Assembly: GCA_002699125.1 (NCBI GenBank)
Contig: PABI01000136.1
Span: forward strand, 62,001 to 126,000
Length of the DNA stretch: 64,000 bases
Direction: 5' to 3'
From: Anaerolineaceae bacterium
Lineage (GTDB): Bacteria; Chloroflexota; Anaerolineae; Promineifilales; Promineifilaceae
A model generated the notes under the pieces. That model was not told where the DNA came from and did no database searches. It saw only the letters and a program-made list of their open reading frames with translations. Every line of letters begins with the position of its first letter. Position 1 is the stretch's first letter. The position numbers were made by a program, and so were the translations under genes. Below, piece by piece: positions 59,223-64,000 of the stretch.

Positions 59223-59596
59223 TTACACTACCTGCTGCCGCGCTGCTTCCTGAGCCAACGCATCACACCGCTCATTAAGCGCATGGCCGCTGTGCCCGGC
59301 GACAACTTGCACGTTCAGGCGATGCCTGGCAGCCAATGCTCGCACCTGCTGCACCAGATCACGATTGGCCCTGGCTTTACCGCCGTTCAACATAGTGGCC
59401 ACGTACTGGCTGTCTGTGACCACCGTAACCTGGCAGCGGCAATGACCGCTTGCAGCTCCATGCGATTATTGGTGGCATTTGCCTCACTGCCAGTGAGCGT
59501 CTTTTCATGTGCGCCGCTCTGCAAAATGGCAGCATATCCGCCAGGACCGGGATTCCCTTTGCAGGAACCGTCTGTGTACAGAAAAACTTGATTCAT
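59223..59596 (-). pseudogene. rnhA: RNase HI gene with internal deletion and frameshift
   Basis: The start is clearly RNase HI (FLYTDGSCKGNPGPGGYAAI; NNRMELQAVIAA) with AGGAGG before ATG 59596. The rest continues in another frame (VTDSQYVATMLNGG, VVAGHSGHALNERCDALAQE). All four catalytic acids are present (Asp in TDGS, Glu in MEL, Asp in TDSQ, Asp in ERCDAL). About 20 bases that would encode the end of the helix after MEL seem to be lost near 59440, which shifts the frame. As it stands no full-length protein is made. Its stop is 4 bp from the DUF4326 start. Confidence 0.8.
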
Positions 59597-59631
59597 ATTG
59601 AGCAAACCTCCTCTGCTTGAGTATGGGTAAA

Positions 59632-59671
59632 CAAAAAGGCCGGTTGTAGACGCACTGTCTACAACCGGCCT
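59632..59671 (-). terminator. Strong terminator between the RNase H gene and the origin-like region
   Basis: AGGCCGGTTGTAGAC pairs perfectly with GTCTACAACCGGCCT (15 bp) with a five-base loop; the minus strand then reads five T. It shields the DUF4326/RNase H genes from transcription out of the repeat region, or the reverse. Confidence 0.8.
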
Positions 59672-59784
59672 CATCTCACCAGGCCTTTTAAAGCTTTATA
59701 AAGCCCTTCACAAAGCCCATGGCCGCAGGCCATTATGGGTAGCAAAAAGAGGGTGCTGCTCTATTTCCTGCCAGTTTGCTGTCA

Positions 59785-60430
59785 GATCCAACGTAACTGT
59801 AGAATAGAATGGTGTAGTATCCCGTAAATAATGGCAGCCATCCCGTAAAAAGTGGCAGCCGTCCCGTAAATATTGGCAATAATGAACTTGCACCAGAGAA
59901 AAGCCTGTAGGATTTTTTACCGATCTGTAGGGCGTTTTGTAGGCTACTGCCACTTATTACGGGACAAACGGCAGGTTGGCACCCCCTTTACAAGGAAATC
60001 GAGCGCCTATCATGATGCTTCTTTGCTTTCATTGCCATTATTTACGGGATATTTGGTAGGCCATTGCCACTTTTTACGGGATCCTACAAATGGCAATCCA
60101 GCGTAACTGTAGAAAAAATGTCACGGTCAGAAGTGATAAACAACTCAGCCATTTCCGCACCTGTTTGCTTGCTGAAATTTAGTTACTCGACCATAGCTCG
60201 CCGCTTTACCGCTTCTATTCTCGTTAATATTCGCGAGATGGCAGTGTTGATTGGCTTTGGGTTTGTTTAGAAAGCCCCTTTTTTCTCCAGTTACAATGGA
60301 TAAAAAACATGTTTTCGGCAGTTATGCTGGATTATGAGACGTCAGATTCCGCTCATTTCCACTTTTTTGGGAAGTTTCTCGCTGTTCTTCACTAAAAATC
60401 GGCTTTTCTTTTCTACAGTTACGTTGGATC
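59785..60430. repeat. Iteron array: candidate replication origin
   Basis: Six 17-bp iterons TCCCGTAAAnAnTGGCA: three in one orientation (59820, 59841, 59862; 21-bp period) and three inverted (59948-59964, 60033-60049, 60065-60081). The first is identical to the fifth, and the second to the sixth. A second repeat, GATCCAACGTAACTGTAGAA at 59785-59804, has a perfect inverted copy at 60411-60430 and a near copy ATCCAGCGTAACTGTAGAA at 60096-60114. Paired iteron sets with opposite directions are typical of plasmid origins or of replication-control regions. Chance frames over the array (for example minus 59708-59953, with CHFLRD repeats) are not genes. No Rep gene was recognised nearby. Confidence 0.75.
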
Positions 60431-60479
60431 CGACATTTGCCCGTGACTCTCCCCTGCATGGTTGTAACGACCACGCAGG

Positions 60480-60600
60480 GTATGCGGTTTAGTGGACGCA
60501 TGTGTGCTGTTCGGTCACAATGGTCATACTGTCCCCATAACGCAGCATATTCTATGGAAAGCGCATTCCCTTTTGAGAATACTGCTCGTTTGGTCGACGG
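60480..60600 (-). pseudogene. Remnant of the 62.2-kb gene family
   Basis: About 90 bp resemble the DNA of the gene at 62200-62580 around the words TGTGTGCTGTTCGGTCA, CCCCATAACGCAGCAT and AAAGCGCATTCC (TGTGTGCTGTTCGGTCAAG, CCCCGTAGCGCAGCGCAT, AAAAGCATTTC in the intact copy). The frame is not kept. It lies directly beside the iteron region. Confidence 0.5.
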
Positions 60601-60925
60601 CCGTTACCACGTGATTGAGGAAGTGAATAGGATGGGCGATTGTATGCTGGTTCCCTTGTTTTCCGTGACGTAACCATGAATAAGCCTTGGGTACCCTTTC
60701 TCGAATTGAAAATTTTATGTAATATATCTTTATCGTGTTTATTGAGTGTCAAGAACCTGTAAATTAATTTCAAATTTATGTGCTACTTAACGAATCATCC
60801 ATCAATGACTACCGCAGCCCGGCGCAATTTGAAAACCTATCTTACGCGCGTGTTCACTAAACTCAGGTCACGTCAGGGAAAACGAACCAGACATTCCGGT
60901 CTGAAAGATGAAATAGGAGCAACCC

Positions 60926-61906
60926 ATGACTGAAGAATTCAATGCTGTCATCTCGTTTGATCCGGCAATGACCGGTCTTGCCCCGACCAGTGAACGATTC
61001 CAACTCGCCGTCTTTTCCGAACGGAGAGAACGTGCGCTCTGCGAGCTGCGAACGCTGAGCGGTATCCCTGAACTCGCCCGTGGCCTGAAATCAGACCGTG
61101 TTTACAGACTCGTGGTTCCCGAGGGGAAGGTCTTGCAGAAAGGTAAGGATGGTCTGTATCGTGGAGTGGTTTACAGAACCGATGGGAAGATATCTCAACA
61201 TGCCAAATTTGAGAGGGTGCCCCCAAGTCTTGCGCGCGTTGCCTCTGCGGTGGGAACACAGATCATGCTTGTGAACATCTCGATGCAGCTCAATCGTGTT
61301 GAAGAGGCCATCACCGCTGTGTCGGTGGAATTGCACAACGACCGGATCGGAGATGTACTTGCCGGTGTACAACAGTTCGAGGTGGCCATGCATATGGAGG
61401 CTGGCAGCCGTCGGGATGGAGCCATCCAGAACGCAATCCAGTCCTTAACCGAAGGACTGGTGAAGATAACTCTTGAACTCGGCAGCAGGATTCGGGAGTT
61501 GCCGGAACCAACAAATACCTTTTGGGATAACTGGGGTGGAAGCAAATCAAAACTTGCCACTTCCCAACTTCGTTTGACTGAGGATGCCTTCAAAGTAGCG
61601 GTCCACGGGGCCTCGGTCCTGGCCGAATGCTACGCCGCGCTTGAGGAGCCCCAGGCCGGCGTTGTGGCAATGACCCGCTGCCTGGAGAATATCTACTCCA
61701 GCGGAATCCCTAAAGCTGCTGAGAAGGCGCGCTTGGCCGAGGTGCAGGACCAGCGGCACTTGCCGGAAACTCCGTGGTTGCAATTCGATGAGAAGTATCT
61801 TGCCTTCTCTAATCGAGCCAAGCAGACAGCACTTGATGCCAAGACGCTCGAACAGGGGTCTGTGGCAATCGATTTTCAGGTGAATGAGTTGATGGAGGTA
61901 CTATGA
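60926..61906 (+). CDS. Unknown protein, first gene of a two-gene unit
   Basis: The 326-residue protein is mostly helical with a short beta-rich N-terminus (NAVISFDPAMTGLAPTSERF; VYRLVVPEGKVLQKGKDGLY) and a long helical body (LARVASAVGTQIMLVNISMQ; RRDGAIQNAIQSLTEGLVKI). I recognise no family. A possible theme is a membrane- or coiled-coil-associated stress protein because the second gene has a zinc ribbon plus a membrane helix. AATAGGAGC lies before the ATG. Codon use and lack of the ACGGCCGT palindrome suggest a different origin from the flanking DNA. Confidence 0.65.
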   Translation: MTEEFNAVISFDPAMTGLAPTSERFQLAVFSERRERALCELRTLSGIPELARGLKSDRVYRLVVPEGKVLQKGKDGLYRGVVYRTDGKISQHAKFERVPPSLARVASAVGTQIMLVNISMQLNRVEEAITAVSVELHNDRIGDVLAGVQQFEVAMHMEAGSRRDGAIQNAIQSLTEGLVKITLELGSRIRELPEPTNTFWDNWGGSKSKLATSQLRLTEDAFKVAVHGASVLAECYAALEEPQAGVVAMTRCLENIYSSGIPKAAEKARLAEVQDQRHLPETPWLQFDEKYLAFSNRAKQTALDAKTLEQGSVAIDFQVNELMEVL

Positions 61907-62073
61907 GTACGTGTGAGTGTGGCAGACAACTTCGTGAAGATGAAAAGCAGTGTCCGGCTTGCGCCTCGAAGAAGTCGCACGGGTGGAAGAAGGTAGCCGA
62001 GGCTATCGGAGCCGTGGTTGTCGGTGGTGCGGGAATCGCCATCTATATTCTAAAAGGTGGTAAGTCTGAGTGA
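61903..62073 (+). CDS. 56-residue zinc-ribbon and membrane-helix protein
   Basis: The product has C4, C6, C17 and C20 in STCECGRQLREDEKQCPACA, a small zinc-ribbon pattern, then a basic stretch and one membrane helix (AIGAVVVGGAGIAIYIL). Its start overlaps the preceding stop by 4 nt (ATGA), so it is translated together with the 326-residue protein. Proteins of this plan often anchor or gate a partner in the membrane. No family recognised. Confidence 0.7.
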   Translation: MSTCECGRQLREDEKQCPACASKKSHGWKKVAEAIGAVVVGGAGIAIYILKGGKSE

Positions 62074-62199
62074 CATTATTTCAATAGAGGCAAAAGCTGA
62101 TCTGAGCCCGGTCGGTATTTGACCAAAAAGATCTTTTCATGAAGAAACGGTGGCCAGACAACTTCTTTCCGCGACAAAATCAGCGCGATATGCCTGATT

Positions 62200-62580
62200 T
62201 TATAACGCGACCGCACGTTGTTCATAAAATGCCAGTAACGCCGCTTTGGATGGGGGAATCTCGCCTTTGTACTCCTGGTAGCGGGCATACGTGTGCTGTT
62301 CGGTCAAGTTGTTAGCGGAGACGGCCGTCCCATCCCCGTAGCGCAGCGCATCCTCTGAAAAAGCATTTCTCATATGGCGATCCTGCCCTTTTTGAAGGCT
62401 GCCGCTAATCCGCGGTGACGGTGCTGCGCTCTTAGGTTGGCGGGTCTTGCGCGTCACGGGACGGCCGTTCGCCCCATCAGCCTGCTGTGGATGAATCCCA
62501 ATGCCCTGAACGGGGCCGTTCTTGGGTTTGGCAGTTCCGTTGGACGCGCCATTCGGCTCGCTCGCTGTCGTCACTAGCAA
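62200..62580 (-). CDS. Hypothetical protein with a conserved C-terminal helix pair
   Basis: The 126-residue product has a disordered Asn/Gly/Pro/Lys-rich N-terminus and a conserved C-terminus (LTEQHTYARYQEYKGEIPPS, KAALLAFYEQRAVAL) that is shared with the partial gene at the right edge and with a remnant near 60.5 kb. The start is unsure: TTG at 62580 abuts a dispersed palindrome (GCTTGTGCTGAGCGGAGTCG) and no ribosome site is visible. The conserved part may be a small DNA- or protein-binding domain. Confidence 0.5.
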   Translation of the reverse strand: MLVTTASEPNGASNGTAKPKNGPVQGIGIHPQQADGANGRPVTRKTRQPKSAAPSPRISGSLQKGQDRHMRNAFSEDALRYGDGTAVSANNLTEQHTYARYQEYKGEIPPSKAALLAFYEQRAVAL

Positions 62581-62606
62581 GCTTGTGCTGAGCGGAGTCG
62601 AAGTAT
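62580..62606. repeat. Dispersed palindromic element
   Basis: GCTTGTGCTGAGCGGAGTCG followed by AAGTAT is a further copy of the element family, here at the 5' edge of a gene rather than inside it. Confidence 0.6.
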
Positions 62607-62732
62607 AAGGGGCAGTTGACCAACAACTTGCTGGTGGGTCATTATCCGCAGCACGTCCCAGGCGTAGAGATAAGCCAAAACGGCCGTTATTGGGCTGTGA
62701 AAATCGGAGAGGGGTTGGGACTGCGCGACAGA

Positions 62733-63551
62733 TTATTCCGTCAATTTCCTTACGGTTTGATCGCCAAGCAGTATCTTCATTTGCTGAATGGCAATCTGAT
62801 TCAAGCGAGTCAGTCGCGCGGCCTGTGACATGCCTTCGTTAATAAAAAGCGCATTTAAGTTTTCCAGATTCGCTAAACAAACCAATTGTGACGCATTGGC
62901 ATAATCGCGGATATTTCCTTCTTTGTCAGGATTTTGGGCGCGCCACTCCGCCGCAGTCTTGCCAAACAGTGCCATATTCAGCAGATCTGCTTCAGAAGCG
63001 TAAATGTAGCCAATTTGCTGCTTGCTCAGATGCGGCGGAATCAGGTTTTCTTTGATCGCGTCGGTGTGGATGCGATAGTTGATTTTGGTCAGGTTTCGGC
63101 GAATATCCCAACCCAACTGTTTTTTCTCTTCATCTTTCAGGCGCTGAAATTCTTTGATGAGGTAGAGCTTGAATCTGGGGGAGATCCATGATGCAAACTC
63201 GAAAGCAATATCTTTGTGGGCATATGTTCCTCCATACCGTCCCGCTTTGGCAACGATTCCTATGGCGTTTGTTTTGGTAACCCACTGCTTCACGGAAAGA
63301 ATGAATCGGTTCAAGCCGGCTTGATTTTTAATTCCCTCGAATTCGAGGGAATTAAAATCGGGATTATAAATTTCTTCCCAGATGCCTAAAAACTCAATGC
63401 TGTTTTTATTTCTAAGCCAATTTTCGATTAAGGCAGACCCATTTTCAATGTCGCGCACCATATCGGTCAGAGATATATAATCTTGTTCCTGATTGGTTAG
63501 GATCGTGATTTCGCTGCCTTGTACGTCAATCTTCGTCGTTTTCTTTGCCAT
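62733..63551 (-). CDS. KilA-N domain protein
   Basis: The 272-residue protein has a KilA-N domain: YISLTDMVRDIENGSALIEN, WLRNKNSIEFLGIWEEIYNP, then GRYGGTYAHKDIAFEFASWI and PRFKLYLIKEFQRLKDE. The C-terminal part (LNMALFGKTAAEWRAQNP; LVCLANLENLNALFINEGMS) is the usual companion region. KilA-N proteins are DNA-binding switches of phages and mobile elements. ATG at 63551 follows GAGG; the track of open codons runs further up to 63614 without support. It is an unrelated second regulator alongside the antirepressor at 23.3 kb. Confidence 0.88.
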   Translation of the reverse strand: MAKKTTKIDVQGSEITILTNQEQDYISLTDMVRDIENGSALIENWLRNKNSIEFLGIWEEIYNPDFNSLEFEGIKNQAGLNRFILSVKQWVTKTNAIGIVAKAGRYGGTYAHKDIAFEFASWISPRFKLYLIKEFQRLKDEEKKQLGWDIRRNLTKINYRIHTDAIKENLIPPHLSKQQIGYIYASEADLLNMALFGKTAAEWRAQNPDKEGNIRDYANASQLVCLANLENLNALFINEGMSQAARLTRLNQIAIQQMKILLGDQTVRKLTE

Positions 63552-63824
63552 TTTATCTGCCTCGTGCTGGAGAATGTATTTTTCGATGAGAGCGCATCTG
63601 TCAACAAGCCTCATCCAAGCCGCATTTGGTGAATTTTCGACATCAACAAATGAACCTGTTCGTTATTTTTTCATTATATGCGATTAGAACATATGTACAA
63701 GTGCGCTTAACAGGAAAACCTATTTAATCCCGACATGGCGAGAGGGGTTAACGAGTTCTTGCACCGTCAGGAGGATCCATGCTGCAGGACCCTCACGCGG
63801 AGTAACAAAGCGCTCACCACTGTT

Positions 63825-64000
63825 TCACTGATCTGCAAACGCACGTTTTGGCATTATCCCTTTTGTCAAATCCGCAACCGCCTGCGTCCGCTGCCGGTAA
63901 AAATCCAGGAGCGCAGTTTTGGACGTCGGCGCTGACTGTTTCTCCGCCAGATACTGTCGATACGTCTGCACCTCCGTCAGATTTTTCCCGTCAACCAGTG
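63825..64000 (-). CDS. Partial paralog of the 62.2-kb protein (5' end outside window)
   Basis: The frame open at the right edge encodes the last 57 residues, including LVDGKNLTEVQTYRQYLAEK and TSKTALLDFYRQRTQAVADL. It aligns with NNLTEQHTYARYQEYKGEIP and SKAALLAFYEQRAVAL of the 126-residue protein. Its tail continues further (TKGIMPKRAFADQ). So the family occurs at least twice intact and once as a remnant within 3.5 kb. Confidence 0.6.
   Translation of the reverse strand, partial: LVDGKNLTEVQTYRQYLAEKQSAPTSKTALLDFYRQRTQAVADLTKGIMPKRAFADQ

Noticed and set aside
59708..59953. Minus-strand frame with repeated CHFLRD words
   Set aside because: The repeats are simply translated iterons; the frame is not a gene.

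Overview
The window reads as part of a conjugative plasmid or integrative conjugative element from a Chloroflexota bacterium, most likely of the Anaerolineae/Caldilineae kind. The assignment is an inference. It rests on secreted proteins that end in YLPLVI, on NACHT/FGE-type remnants, on short coding palindromes that translate as ALSEAEG or LRHAQG, and on a very frequent ACGGCCGT-type palindrome. I see no rRNA, tRNA or CRISPR array.

Layout. 1-8.7 kb (minus strand): a tightly overlapping operon of two secreted proteins, a lipoprotein M23 peptidase, a primase-polymerase, a 45-residue membrane protein, a surface protein and a large VirB6/TrbL-like membrane protein that runs off the left edge. 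9.0-10.3 kb: a decayed NACHT-FGE gene. 10.5-17.7 kb (minus): an ABC-2 transporter joined to what looks like a complete ComQXPA-type quorum-sensing cassette: sensor kinase, isoprenyl transferase, 70-residue pre-pheromone ending CAWAE, and response regulator. A GNAT protein lies beside it. 19.1-22.8 kb (plus): a LuxR-type regulator, a RecA-fold-like protein, a coiled-coil peptide and an odd family B DNA polymerase. 23-26 kb (minus): a winged-helix protein, an antirepressor, and a ParA/RHH partition cassette with three 20-bp repeats.

27.2-46.9 kb (plus) is a lower-GC island of eleven same-strand genes. It looks like a BREX type 4 / phosphorothioation-like hybrid defence system: PAPS-reductase-like protein, DUF4007, two paralogous large ATPases, cysteine desulfurase, a multi-domain transcription-factor-like protein, PglZ fused to a HEPN-like domain, and a short BrxL. 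The ACGGCCGT palindrome that peppers the flanks is almost absent here, which supports horizontal acquisition.

47-64 kb returns to backbone: two paralogous proteins (788 and 864 aa) that I interpret as single-chain two-barrel RNA polymerases of the QDE-1/YonO lineage, a DUF4417 protein, a VirD4-like coupling protein, a small HxH relaxase-like protein with an RHH partner, a candidate oriT, SSB, broken DUF4326 and RNase H genes, and an iteron-rich candidate replication origin at 59.8-60.4 kb. The right end holds an unknown two-gene unit, a KilA-N protein and copies of an unknown small family.

How it fits together: partition, origin repeats, PrimPol, PolB, SSB and RNase H suggest a partly self-sufficient replicon. 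The coupling protein, relaxase-like protein, M23 hydrolase and VirB6-like protein suggest conjugative transfer. The element carries a quorum-sensing module, possibly its own RNA polymerases, and a defence island as cargo. All functional statements come from reading motifs; no database search was run.
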